Assembly: GCF_004138485.1 (NCBI RefSeq)
Contig: NZ_RYEV01000006.1
Location: 372,001 to 436,000 of the forward strand
Reading direction: 5' to 3'
DNA from: Peristeroidobacter soli
Lineage (GTDB): Bacteria > Pseudomonadota > Gammaproteobacteria > Steroidobacterales > Steroidobacteraceae
DNA: 64,000 nt
Positions 36,886 to 45,966 of this stretch are shown here, piece after piece. Position numbers and translations under genes: made by a program. Below the pieces are notes generated by a model that saw nothing but the letters and a program-made list of their open reading frames with translations, had not been told where the DNA came from and searched no databases. Position 1 is the stretch's first letter, and each line of letters begins with the position of its first letter.

Positions 36886-39800
36886 ATGTCGATGAATGTG
36901 CTGAGGCTTGCGCTGCCGTTGCTGGCTTGCCTCGTGGCTTCGGCCAGTTTCGCGGGCAATTGGAACGCCCAGACGCACGATGTTTACTCCGGGCGCTTCA
37001 ACAACGACGCCCGCACCGATTTGCTGGTGATCGCCAGGGATCCCGCCGGGTTCAGTGGCATTTTCGTCAGTGATGGTTCCGGTACGCCATCCGTGCAGTT
37101 GCAGAGCTGGAACTCGACGTTCCTTGGCATCGACTGGAGCGCCGGCAACTACGCGGTGGTGGTCGGCAACTTCGATGGTTTGAACGGCGACGATGTGTTG
37201 CTGCAAGGGATCGGCGCTGCACCGAGTCATCTGTTGCTGAGCGATGCCAATGGCACTCTGTACGGCATTCAGCAGACGATGACCGGCTGGGGCACGGATG
37301 CCTATCGCATGGTCGCGGGTGACTTCAATGGGGATGGCCGCAAGGATGTTTTCCTGCAGGCTCGCCTGCCATCGGGTACCAACTATGTGATGCTTGCCGA
37401 CGCCACGGGGCGTCTCACCGTGACTGCTCACAGCTGGAGCAATGCGCACCTCGGCATGCGCTGGTCGACGCGGGACGCGATTGTGCATGTGGGCGATTTC
37501 AACGGTGACGGTCGGGACGACCTGCTGCTTCAGGCTCGCCCCACCATCGCGCTGATCGACTTCGACGTACCGATTCCCATCCCAGTGTTCTCGCCTCAGT
37601 CATTCGCACTGGCGTTGTCGAGTGCGACGGGGCAATTCACCTCGCTTCATCAACTCTGGAGTCGCCGGGATTTCTCGGTCGACTGGGCGCCCAACAGCGC
37701 CGATCTGGTCATTGGCGATTTCAACGGCGACGGTCGCGACGATGTGATGCTGGTGGCGCGTGCCGGCGGGCAGGCGAGTCACATCATGGTTGCCGACGGC
37801 AACGGGCAGTTCTCATCCGGGCCGTCGCAAACGTTGACTCCGGGCGTCTCCGGGACGAACTGGTCGGCGGCCGACTATCGATTCACGGCCGGCGACTTCA
37901 ACGGCGACGGTCGTACGGAACTCTATCGTCAGGCGGTTGCGACCAACGGTGCGAACAGCATCGTGTCGTTCACGAGCGGCGCGACTGTGAGTGCCGTTGG
38001 CGGCCAGAGTCCGCCCACCGTCAGCGGCGGGTTCAGCTACTCCAGCAAGCTGGAGACCAGAACCTATCACGACAACCTTGGCAGCTGGGTGCTCGGCCTG
38101 GTTGCGAGCAGCACGACGAATGGCACGGAATCGCTGCACGTCGATTTCAATGCCAACGCGCTGCCCTTGAACAGATATGAGTTCGGAGCGCTCCGTGGCA
38201 GCTACACCTACTGGTCCTATGGTCTGCTGAACACGGTGACTGACGCCAACAATCACGTCACTACTGCGGAAACCTATTCACGCGGCATTCCCACACTCAT
38301 CCGCTTCGCCGACAACACCACGCAGTCGGTGGGCGTCGACGACAATGGCTGGGTCCGGAGCATCACCAACGAACGCAGCGCCAAGACTTGTTACGACTAT
38401 GACGTGATGGAGAGGCTGAGCGCCACGACCTATCCTTCCGAAAGCCAGAATAATGTGTGTGATGCATCGACGTGGACAGCGCCGTCGGTCGCTTACATAC
38501 AGCTCACCGCAGCGGAGTTGGGCATGCCTGCGGGGACGTGGCGGCAGCGCGAGACGCAGGGGCGCATTCAGAGCACGCGCTACTACGATGGCTTGCTGCG
38601 GGTCGTGCTGGTCGAGGAGAAGGACACGACCACCGCCAAGGTGGTTTATCGTCGAACCGCTTACGACGACGCCGGCCGGGTCACGTTCGAGTCGTATCCG
38701 AGTGCGACCTCGGCCGCGACTGCCGGCATCAATACGGAGTACGACGCGATTGGCCGCGTTCGAACCCGCTCCACGACGGACGGTGTCACGCTCGAGACCG
38801 CGGTGTATCTATCGGACAATCGTGTCCAGCTCACCGATGCCGACAATCGCACGACCACCACGACCTATCAGGCGTTCGACGAACCTGTTTATCGCAACGA
38901 CGTTCGTGTCAGTGCACCTGAGAATCTGACCAAAGTCGTTGCCCGCGATGTCTTCGGCAAACCGCTCGCAGTGACCCAGTCGGGCAATTGGAGCGGCGGT
39001 TATTCCACACTCAGCCGCCGCTTCGAGTACGACGTTCATCAGCGCCCCTGTCGCCGGATCGATCCGGAACGAGGTGCGACGGTGTGGGGATACGACGCGG
39101 CTGGCCGGACGTCATGGGAAGCGAAAGGGCAGAGCGGCACGGGCTGCCTGAGCTCCGCGCCTTCGGGGGCAACCCAATTCGTTTACGACTCGAGAGATCG
39201 CAAGACGCTCGATGACTATTCAGGCACCGGTGAGGATGTGGTCCTCGGCTATGACGTCGCGGGCAATCTCACCAGCGTGAGCAATGCCGCCGCGGTCTGG
39301 ACGTACGGCTATAACAAGCGCGGCCTGCTCGAGAGCGAACAAGTCGCGATCGACGGCCTGACGCGCCTCTTCGATCCTGCCTACAACGCGCTGGGGCAGC
39401 TCAACAGTATGACGACCCCGGCGCATGCCATCAGCTATGCGCCCGATGCTTGGGGACGCCCGACCCAGCTCGGTTCGTATATCACCAGCATCGACTATCA
39501 CCCGAACGGTTTGCCCAGCAGCTTCATCTACGGCAACGGGCTCACGTACAGTCAGTCGCTGGATAGCCGGCAGCGCCCCTATGTGCAAGCCACGCTCGAT
39601 GGCGGAACAGCCATCCAGAGGTTCGTGTATGGCTACTTCCCGAGCGGGCAACTGCAAACCATCGACGATCAGGTCAACAACACAGACGACCTGACTGCGA
39701 CCTACGACGGTCTGCACCGGCTCGCCACCGCCACGGGCCTGTGGGGAACCTACGGCTATACCTACGACACGCTGAACAACCTTCGCGCGCGCTCGGGGCC

Positions 39801-40992
39801 GAGTGCGCTGTCCTATAGCTATAACGGCAGCAACCAACTGAGCGGCGTGTCAGGTGGCCAGACCCGCAGTTACAGCTACAACGCTCGTGGCGACGTCACG
39901 GGTGACGGTGCGAACGCCTTCACACTCAACTCGAAAGGCCAGATCGGCGGCATCACCGGTGTTGCCACTTACGCCTATGACGGCAACGCCAAGCGCATCA
40001 AAACCGTCCAGGGTGGCGCAAGCGAATACACGATGTACTCGCATGCCGGCGGCATGATGTTCGTCGAGAAGGGCACGCAGATGACCGACCAGCTGGCGCT
40101 CGGCGGTCAAATTATCGTGGAGCTGAAGAAAGTCGGCGCCGTGAGCACGCCCACCTATCTGCATCCCGATGCACTCGGCTCTCCTCGGGCCGCAACGACC
40201 TCAGCAAAGAACGTACTGTGGCGAGAGACTTACGATCCGTATGGCGTGAAGCTGAACGGCGTGCCGGATAAGGTGGGGTATACCGGACATGCGCACGATT
40301 GGGAGACCGGTTATACGTACATGCAGGCGCGGTTCTATGACGCGCAGGTGGGGCGGTTCTTGTCGACGGATCCGGTGGATGATGGTTTCAATCTGTATGC
40401 GTATGTTGGCAATGATCCGCTGAATGCAATCGATCCGACGGGAGCAATTGGTGAGGCAACTGCGGTGGGCTGCGCGCTGACTGCGGCGGTAGGATGTGCT
40501 CCAGGCGCGGCTATCGGTGCGGTGATCGACGTCGCCATCGTGGCAGCGGTTGCTATCACAGCCTACGTTGCTACGGATTACATCATGAGCAACAAGGAAA
40601 GTGCGCCAGCCTCTCCGGATGCAAAGCCCGCTGATTCGAGTTCGAATGGCCCGAGTGCAGCAGAGCAACCTGCGGCACCAAGTCCCGCTGCACCCGGCAA
40701 TACAAATCCCTATAGTGGTCCCGTGGATGCGCCCGTTACGGTTATTGATAGCCACGGAAACGCCATACCTGTGTCGGCAGGCGAGGAGATTGCGGCTTCC
40801 CCAAATGGCGACTATCAGCAAGTGCGCGACAAGGCAGGCAACCCGACGGGAGTTCGTCTCGATCGTGGCGGTCACAGAACGCATGCCGATCCGTCTGCGA
40901 AAGGGCCCCATGGTCACGTGCCCGGAGTGACTCAACCTAACGGCAACCCACATCTGCCGATCAAATGTTCGAAACCAGCTGGAGGTTGCTGA
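36886..40992 (+). CDS. FG-GAP/RHS polymorphic toxin, C-terminal half with toxin tip
   Basis: 1368 residues, with its own signal peptide (to SFAGN) and a GACAGGAGC ribosome site. Residues 25-370 hold about six FG-GAP/VCBS blades with calcium loops (DFNGDGRKD, two DFNGDGRDD, DFNGDGRTE). From about 385 the RHS/YD core runs to the hallmark end (GYTYMQARFYDAQVGRFLSTDP..NLYAYVGNDPLNAIDPTG, residues about 1140-1190). Then come a hydrophobic Ala/Val stretch, a Pro/Ser linker and an 80-residue tip with GVRLDRGGHRTHADP and PHGHVPG, a His-rich nuclease-like toxin similar to type-24 polymorphic toxins as I remember them. An immunity gene overlaps its stop. Confidence 0.88.
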   Translation: MSMNVLRLALPLLACLVASASFAGNWNAQTHDVYSGRFNNDARTDLLVIARDPAGFSGIFVSDGSGTPSVQLQSWNSTFLGIDWSAGNYAVVVGNFDGLNGDDVLLQGIGAAPSHLLLSDANGTLYGIQQTMTGWGTDAYRMVAGDFNGDGRKDVFLQARLPSGTNYVMLADATGRLTVTAHSWSNAHLGMRWSTRDAIVHVGDFNGDGRDDLLLQARPTIALIDFDVPIPIPVFSPQSFALALSSATGQFTSLHQLWSRRDFSVDWAPNSADLVIGDFNGDGRDDVMLVARAGGQASHIMVADGNGQFSSGPSQTLTPGVSGTNWSAADYRFTAGDFNGDGRTELYRQAVATNGANSIVSFTSGATVSAVGGQSPPTVSGGFSYSSKLETRTYHDNLGSWVLGLVASSTTNGTESLHVDFNANALPLNRYEFGALRGSYTYWSYGLLNTVTDANNHVTTAETYSRGIPTLIRFADNTTQSVGVDDNGWVRSITNERSAKTCYDYDVMERLSATTYPSESQNNVCDASTWTAPSVAYIQLTAAELGMPAGTWRQRETQGRIQSTRYYDGLLRVVLVEEKDTTTAKVVYRRTAYDDAGRVTFESYPSATSAATAGINTEYDAIGRVRTRSTTDGVTLETAVYLSDNRVQLTDADNRTTTTTYQAFDEPVYRNDVRVSAPENLTKVVARDVFGKPLAVTQSGNWSGGYSTLSRRFEYDVHQRPCRRIDPERGATVWGYDAAGRTSWEAKGQSGTGCLSSAPSGATQFVYDSRDRKTLDDYSGTGEDVVLGYDVAGNLTSVSNAAAVWTYGYNKRGLLESEQVAIDGLTRLFDPAYNALGQLNSMTTPAHAISYAPDAWGRPTQLGSYITSIDYHPNGLPSSFIYGNGLTYSQSLDSRQRPYVQATLDGGTAIQRFVYGYFPSGQLQTIDDQVNNTDDLTATYDGLHRLATATGLWGTYGYTYDTLNNLRARSGPSALSYSYNGSNQLSGVSGGQTRSYSYNARGDVTGDGANAFTLNSKGQIGGITGVATYAYDGNAKRIKTVQGGASEYTMYSHAGGMMFVEKGTQMTDQLALGGQIIVELKKVGAVSTPTYLHPDALGSPRAATTSAKNVLWRETYDPYGVKLNGVPDKVGYTGHAHDWETGYTYMQARFYDAQVGRFLSTDPVDDGFNLYAYVGNDPLNAIDPTGAIGEATAVGCALTAAVGCAPGAAIGAVIDVAIVAAVAITAYVATDYIMSNKESAPASPDAKPADSSSNGPSAAEQPAAPSPAAPGNTNPYSGPVDAPVTVIDSHGNAIPVSAGEEIAASPNGDYQQVRDKAGNPTGVRLDRGGHRTHADPSAKGPHGHVPGVTQPNGNPHLPIKCSKPAGGC

Positions 40993-41210
40993 TGGCCAGA
41001 TTCAGCTACGACGATATCGTGAAGATCAAAGTCGACGCGAAAACAGCAACCAAGCGTCATGATAGAGCCTGGGTTGTTGGGATTATGGAGGACAGGCGGC
41101 GTTTTCCGCTCAACCAGTTTCCAACTGGTATTGTGTACTCGATTGAATTCGAGGACGGTACTGCACTTGATGTTCACGAAAATGACTTGGAACCAGCCGG
41201 GGACGCGTGA
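40992..41210 (+). CDS. Immunity protein, Imm31-like
   Basis: 72 residues. The ATG shares one base with the RHS stop (TGATG) and has GGAGG inside the end of the toxin gene, so translation is coupled; that is the classic toxin/immunity arrangement. The pattern FSYDDIVKIKV, then WVVGIMEDR, then YSIEFEDGTALDVHENDLEP resembles the Imm31 family (small beta barrel ending in a DLEPxG motif). It should neutralise the adjacent His-rich tip in the cytoplasm. Family assignment is by motif memory; the immunity role is supported by position. Confidence 0.72.
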   Translation: MARFSYDDIVKIKVDAKTATKRHDRAWVVGIMEDRRRFPLNQFPTGIVYSIEFEDGTALDVHENDLEPAGDA

Positions 41211-41555
41211 CCCTTGCTGGCCATGCGATTGGCACCGTTCGATAGATTGTTCTGTTTGCTCGCGATCGGATTCAGCGTCGTCGCGGGCCAGTACGTCGAA
41301 TCAGGACTCGTGCGCCGGTCGAGAGTTATGCCGCCGACGACATCGACGTGGACGTTGATAAGAAGCTGAAATTCCATTCGCCGACTTTGAGCGGGTGTAA
41401 CTCTGCAGCCGCATCCCTCCATCCACCGCCAGCAATCCGGTCGTCGCGCGGCGTTCAGGGCGTTGTCGATGCCTGCAAAGCTGCTTCAATCTGTCACTAA
41501 TGCGCGCCGCGCACCTGACAATTCGATGTTCCCTGGCTTGTTCTGAGACGATCCC
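41211..41555. other. Post-RHS gap with short ORFs, possible decayed cassette
   Basis: 345 bp between two small genes. It holds a 48-codon ORF (41223-41369, MRLAPFDRLFCLLAIGFSVV then a polar tail) with one membrane-like segment but no ribosome site, and in another frame an ATG-less stretch (about 41300-41500) reading ESYAADDIDVDVDKKLKFHS. Overlapping weak coding signals in different frames and lower GC suggest a decayed toxin or immunity fragment, as is usual downstream of RHS tips. Confidence 0.35.
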
Positions 41556-41816
41556 ATGCAAGACCGAGATATCCTCTTAAGACTTCTCTATCGCGCCTTC
41601 CTGGACATCCGGTTGGCGGCGAGGGCAGGGAACGTGCAGGTCGGAGAGGCGTTGTCCAATCTGCTTCATACGCTCCCGTTGGCCATGCTGAAGTGCGGGG
41701 ATGACAGGGCGTGTGACAGCGTTGTGTTGGAGGACCTGAAAAAGCGAGCGGAAATGCTTGGACTGTCCAAGTGGCTGGACACAGCGCTGCGTGATGTGGC
41801 TGTGAACGAAGAATGA
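41556..41816 (+). CDS. Small helical protein downstream of RHS locus, unknown
   Basis: 86 residues (MQDRDILLRLLYRAFLDIRL then LLHTLPLAMLKC and LKKRAEMLGLSKWLDTALRDV), acidic and predicted all-helical. No family recognised. The GC content is lower than that of neighbouring genes. Position, size and codon use fit an orphan immunity protein left from an earlier toxin tip. It is not overlapped by a larger gene on either strand, which favours it being real. Confidence 0.55.
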   Translation: MQDRDILLRLLYRAFLDIRLAARAGNVQVGEALSNLLHTLPLAMLKCGDDRACDSVVLEDLKKRAEMLGLSKWLDTALRDVAVNEE

Positions 41817-41917
41817 GACCTTTCTGGTGGGCAGTTTTTTTACTGCTCTGTGCATTGACAGTGCGCCAATGGCGCAGGCCTTCCGGACCTGCGCCACGAG
41901 CTCATCGCTGATCCAAG

Positions 41918-43306
41918 TCAGTTCGTGCCGACCGGCGCGCCGACGTCGGCTTCGCGGAACTTGCGAATGATCCGGTCCTGGATCCATTGCTTGCTCCACC
42001 AGTCCACCGGCGTGACCGCATTGCCATTGAGCAGCATGGTGAAGTGCAGGTGATCGCCGCCGGCCATGCCGGTGGCGCCGGTGCGGCCCAGTTCCTGGTT
42101 GCTCGCGACTTGATCGCCGACCTTCACGGCGATCGAGGACAGGTGTCCGTACAGCGACTGCAAGCCCATGCCGTGATCGATGATCACGCAGTTGCCGTAG
42201 ATACCCAGCCAGCCCGCGAGAACCACGGTGCCGCTGTTCGACGCATGCACCGGCGCGTTGGTGGTCGACGCGAGGTCGAAGCCGAGATGGGTTTGCTGAT
42301 CGATCGACTGGTCGCGATAGATGTAGCTGCGCTGATCGGCGAAGCCCGCCTCGACCGCCGTGTTGGCGAGCTGCTTGAACGTGTCCTGCCAGAGAATGCG
42401 CGGCGAGGAGTGCTTGGCGAGCTCGGTGATGGTCGCGTTGTTCTGCTGGCGCAGGTCGCGGTTGATCGCCAGGAACGAGGCGACCAGATCGGCGGGATCC
42501 TGCACCTTGAAGTCGGGGGTGCTCGCGAGGATCGCGGGCACGACCTTGCCGAGGAAGCGGTCATCGAGCGGGATGCGGCTCTGGCGAAACTTCTTCGGGA
42601 TCACCTTGTAGTCGAAGGTGGCGCGGCTCTCGTTGCCATAGTCGTCGCGCGCGAACAGGCTGATCTGTGTCGACGGATCCTGATTCCACAGCAGCGCGAA
42701 GAACGCGACGTGCAGCTCGGGGCTGGCACCGGCGATGCCGGCGCCGGAGGCCGGGAACCCTGGATACTCCTTGTCCCCGACGCGCACGCCGGACTTCGCG
42801 CCGGCCGCGGTCCGATACACGACCACTTCGGAGCCACCCTGGTTGATGAAGTGATGGATCGACTGCACGGAGACCGGCGGCGGTGTCAGGTGGACCTCGA
42901 ACTCGTGGTCCGCCGAGGCCGAGACGGCGCGCAATCCGAACAGCACCGGGCTGACGGCGGCAACGACGATGCGCGCCTGGCCCGCCTGCAGATCGGGTAG
43001 ATCTTGCTTGCCCAGCGTCCGGGTGACGCGGACCTTATCCGCGGTCGGGGTCAGCATCGAGGCCTGAGTGCCGTCGCTCAGGCTGAACAGGGTCGCTTTG
43101 CGTTCGCCGTTCTGCTCGAGCCAGATATCCAGCTGCTGTAAGCGCTCGCGAGGCACGGCGACTTCGACCGCCAGCTGGCCGCTTTGTCCGACGCCTTTGG
43201 TGGGTTCGAGGATTTCGATCTTCGGACCGGGCTGGGTGCCCGCGTAATACCAGGCAGCTCCGGCACCAGCCACGAGCAGGACGAGCACGGCAAGAAACGT
43301 TCGCAT
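41918..43306 (-). CDS. LytM/M23-family peptidase, membrane-anchored
   Basis: 462 residues. The N-terminal hydrophobic segment MRTFLAVLVLLVAGAGAAWYY is an uncleaved anchor or signal. A long beta-rich middle region (residues 25-330, with Ig-like strands) precedes the C-terminal LytM domain: HLGFD (first zinc ligands), SLYGHL and GDHLHF (HxH). All expected zinc ligands appear present, so it should be an active peptidoglycan endopeptidase in the periplasm. It lies downstream of the glycine-zipper lipoprotein on the same strand, 82 bp apart with a hairpin between. Confidence 0.92.
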   Translation of the reverse strand: MRTFLAVLVLLVAGAGAAWYYAGTQPGPKIEILEPTKGVGQSGQLAVEVAVPRERLQQLDIWLEQNGERKATLFSLSDGTQASMLTPTADKVRVTRTLGKQDLPDLQAGQARIVVAAVSPVLFGLRAVSASADHEFEVHLTPPPVSVQSIHHFINQGGSEVVVYRTAAGAKSGVRVGDKEYPGFPASGAGIAGASPELHVAFFALLWNQDPSTQISLFARDDYGNESRATFDYKVIPKKFRQSRIPLDDRFLGKVVPAILASTPDFKVQDPADLVASFLAINRDLRQQNNATITELAKHSSPRILWQDTFKQLANTAVEAGFADQRSYIYRDQSIDQQTHLGFDLASTTNAPVHASNSGTVVLAGWLGIYGNCVIIDHGMGLQSLYGHLSSIAVKVGDQVASNQELGRTGATGMAGGDHLHFTMLLNGNAVTPVDWWSKQWIQDRIIRKFREADVGAPVGTN

Positions 43307-43336
43307 CGATCAATCCCAATTCGGTTGAAATGTTGA

Positions 43337-43366
43337 CGGGCCCGTGCGCGGTGGCGCACGAGCCCG
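43337..43366 (-). terminator. GC-rich hairpin between lipoprotein and M23 genes
   Basis: Arms around CGGGC-CGTGCG and CGCACG-AGCCCG form a 12-bp stem with one mismatch region and a very short loop. On the minus strand it lies after the lipoprotein gene and before the M23 start. It is followed by TCAACATTTC rather than a U-run, so it may be a weak terminator or attenuator that sets the ratio of the two products. Confidence 0.45.
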
Positions 43367-43388
43367 ATTCAGCGGATCCGCCCGGGGC

Positions 43389-44294
43389 TCAGGTGGCCGT
43401 CTGGGTGACGACGAATCCCTGTTCGAGCACGATCGTAAGTTGCGAGCCTGCCTGGAGTTGCAGCTCCGCGCCAGTGTTCTTTGCCACGAGGGCGCCGGCC
43501 GCGCCGCCGAGGATGCCGCCGATCACTTTGCCTTTGGTGCCGTGCTTGATCTGGTGGCCGATCACCGCGCCGGCCGCGGCGCCACCGATGATCTTGGCGG
43601 CGTCAGTGCCTTTCTCGCTTTCGCCCAGCTGCTGCAGCTCGCCGCGAATGGCGACCTGCCGGCCATCGGCCAGTTCGAGCTGATCGAAGCGCAGGCCGAG
43701 CGCGGGCACGGCACCAATCTGGCTGCTGCCCGAAACGACTTCGGTGATCGTTCCCGTGATGCGCGCGCCTTCGGGCGCGACCAGGCGATCGTCGCTGCGT
43801 AAGGCGGTCGCGAGGCGGGCTTCGAATCGGTCGCCGACTTTGGCGGTCTTGGTGGAAACGTCGGACGCGAGCGCCACGACGAGTTGCGTACCTGCGCGTA
43901 CCTCCACAGGTGTTTGCACGGGAACCGGCGGCGGAGTCGTGCTGTGAGCAACCGAAGCTGCAGCCGGCACCTTCGCGGGAGTCTTCTTGGCGGCCGCGCG
44001 CCTGGCGGCGGCTTCGTCGGCAGCCTGCTTGGCAGCCGCGACTTTCGCTGCTTCTCGCTCAGCCGCTTCAGCTTCCGCTTTACGCAGCGCTTCCTGCTCG
44101 GCTTCCTTGGCCTTGACCTCGGCCTCTCGCTCGGCGAGCTGCTGCTCGCGTGCTTCGAGCTCAGCTGCCTTCGCTGCGGCAGACTGATCGGCCGCGCTCG
44201 GAGCTGAACGACCCGCGTCCTCGCGACCGCAACCCGTCAGGGCCACGGCGATCACGCAACTGGCCAGAACCACACCCAAGCGCTGAGATTTCAT
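43389..44294 (-). CDS. Lipoprotein with coiled coil and glycine zipper
   Basis: 301 residues. The signal ends in a lipobox (VALTGC), so it is a lipoprotein. Residues 35-105 are an Ala/Glu/Lys coiled coil (AELEAREQQLAEREAEVKAK). Residues 130-215 form a beta domain that starts TQLVVALASDVSTKTAKVGD. A glycine zipper follows (IIGGAAAGAVIGHQIKHGTK and GGILGGAAGALVAKNTGA), a segment found in 17-kDa/SlyB-like envelope proteins. Likely an envelope-stability or peptidoglycan-tethering protein; no enzyme motif. Confidence 0.85.
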   Translation of the reverse strand: MKSQRLGVVLASCVIAVALTGCGREDAGRSAPSAADQSAAAKAAELEAREQQLAEREAEVKAKEAEQEALRKAEAEAAEREAAKVAAAKQAADEAAARRAAAKKTPAKVPAAASVAHSTTPPPVPVQTPVEVRAGTQLVVALASDVSTKTAKVGDRFEARLATALRSDDRLVAPEGARITGTITEVVSGSSQIGAVPALGLRFDQLELADGRQVAIRGELQQLGESEKGTDAAKIIGGAAAGAVIGHQIKHGTKGKVIGGILGGAAGALVAKNTGAELQLQAGSQLTIVLEQGFVVTQTAT

Positions 44295-44467
44295 CGTAAA
44301 AACCCTTCAGCGGCAATCAGCCGCCTCATGACGTGGAGGCGCACAAACTACGCCATCGAGACGGTGCGTCCCGGCACGCATTTCACAAATTCCGGCGCCG
44401 CGCCGGTACCCGCCGGCGTCTCGAAATCGTCTCAGGCGGATGACGATGTCGCCGCGGGCCGACGGCG

Positions 44468-45904
44468 TCAGGTCACATACTTGATCAGCAGCTCGCTCAG
44501 CCGACGCTTACGCTCATTGTAGGGAGGAAATAGCAGTTCGAGTGCTGAGAGTGGGCCGGCGGACATTACAGCGCGTTCATGCGAGAACGCTTTGAAGCCG
44601 AAGAAGCCGTGGGCGTTGCCGATGCCGGAGGTGTTGACGCCGCCGAACGGCAGGTTGTGTTGGGCGAACTGCTGCAGGCACAAATTCACGCACAGGCTGC
44701 CGGAGCTCGTGTTGGTTTCGAGCGCTCGAACGGTGCGCTCGCTCTTGCTCCACACATAGAGCGCCAACGGCTTCGGCGCCGCATTGATCTCCGCGATGAC
44801 GGTGTCGAGAGCATCGAAGGTCAGGATGGGCAGCACCGGGCCGAAGATTTCTTCGCTGCGAATCCGTGCGGCGGGAGGAACGTCGCGCAGCAAGGTCGGT
44901 GCGACGTAGCGCGACTCGGCGTCGGAGATGCCGCCGCACGCGACTTTTCCGCCGGCCTGTACCGCTTCATCCATGAGTTGAGCGACGCGCTCCGCATGTC
45001 GACGGTGAATCATGCGGGGAAAATCGGGGCTGCTCTTGATGGCAGCGTCGCTGTCGCCATAGCGTTGGGCGATGGTGCTGCGACAGAGGTCGACGAAGCG
45101 GTCGGCGACGTCACGATGCACGTACACGTAGTCGGGGGCGATGCAGGTCTGGCCGGCGTTTACCATCTTTCCCCAGATGATGTGTTCCGCCGCGCCGCGC
45201 AGATCGGCGCTCGCATCGACGATGACCGGCGATTTGCCGCCAAGTTCCAGCGTCACCGAGGTGAGATTGCGAGCCGCCGCGGCCATGACGATCTTGCCGA
45301 CCGCGGGTGAGCCCGTGAAAAAGATGTGATCGAAGGGCAGGGCGAGCAGGGCGGTGGCAGTTTCTGCCGCGCCTTCCACGACCGCGACCTCGTCGGATGC
45401 AAACACGGCGTTGACGATCTCTTTGACGACGCGATTGGTGTGAGGCGTGAACTCCGAGGGCTTGAGGATCGCCGTATTGCCGGCGGCGACGGCGGACACC
45501 AGCGGCCCGAGGGCCAGGCTCAATGGATAGTTCCAGGGACTGATGAGCAGGCATCGACCCTTCGGCTGATACATCACCCGCGATTTCGTGCCGAGCGTCG
45601 CCAGGGTCGGGCCGACCCGATGAGGCTTCATCCAGCGCTGCAATTTCGCAATCGTATGCTTCAGCTCACCGACCAGCGGCAGGACCTCGGTGAGGTTCGT
45701 CTCCGTCGGGTGTTTGCTCAAGTCGCGTTGAGCCGCGTCCAGCAGCGCATCCTTGCGCTCCAGAATCGCATTGAGCAGCTTGGTGAGTTTGAGGCGCCGC
45801 TCGGCGGCGGTTGACTGTCTCAGTCGCAATGCCGTGGCCGCGTGAGATTCGAACAGCCTGGCGACGGACGCGTTGGCACCGTCGCGCTCGGTCATGGCAT
45901 TCAT
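44468..45904 (-). CDS. Aldehyde dehydrogenase, coniferyl-aldehyde-dehydrogenase-like
   Basis: 478 residues from the ATG at 45904 (an open frame continues to 46294 without homology). NAD(P)-dependent oxidation of an aldehyde to an acid. Active-site motifs: SPWNYPLSLALGP, FTGSPAVGKIV, catalytic Glu in VTLELGGKSP and Cys in NAGQTCIAPDYVYV; NLPFGGVNTSGIGNAHG near the end. The C-terminal PPYNERKRRLSELL tail is typical of the membrane-associated class III/coniferyl aldehyde branch. It follows the TonB receptor by 62 bp and may finish oxidation of the compound handled by the cytochrome cluster upstream. Confidence 0.92.
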   Translation of the reverse strand: MNAMTERDGANASVARLFESHAATALRLRQSTAAERRLKLTKLLNAILERKDALLDAAQRDLSKHPTETNLTEVLPLVGELKHTIAKLQRWMKPHRVGPTLATLGTKSRVMYQPKGRCLLISPWNYPLSLALGPLVSAVAAGNTAILKPSEFTPHTNRVVKEIVNAVFASDEVAVVEGAAETATALLALPFDHIFFTGSPAVGKIVMAAAARNLTSVTLELGGKSPVIVDASADLRGAAEHIIWGKMVNAGQTCIAPDYVYVHRDVADRFVDLCRSTIAQRYGDSDAAIKSSPDFPRMIHRRHAERVAQLMDEAVQAGGKVACGGISDAESRYVAPTLLRDVPPAARIRSEEIFGPVLPILTFDALDTVIAEINAAPKPLALYVWSKSERTVRALETNTSSGSLCVNLCLQQFAQHNLPFGGVNTSGIGNAHGFFGFKAFSHERAVMSAGPLSALELLFPPYNERKRRLSELLIKYVT

Positions 45905-45966
45905 CGGCGACTCCAGATTCAGCTCAGGCGGAGCGCGCCCGCACGGGAGCGCGCTCGATCGGGACG

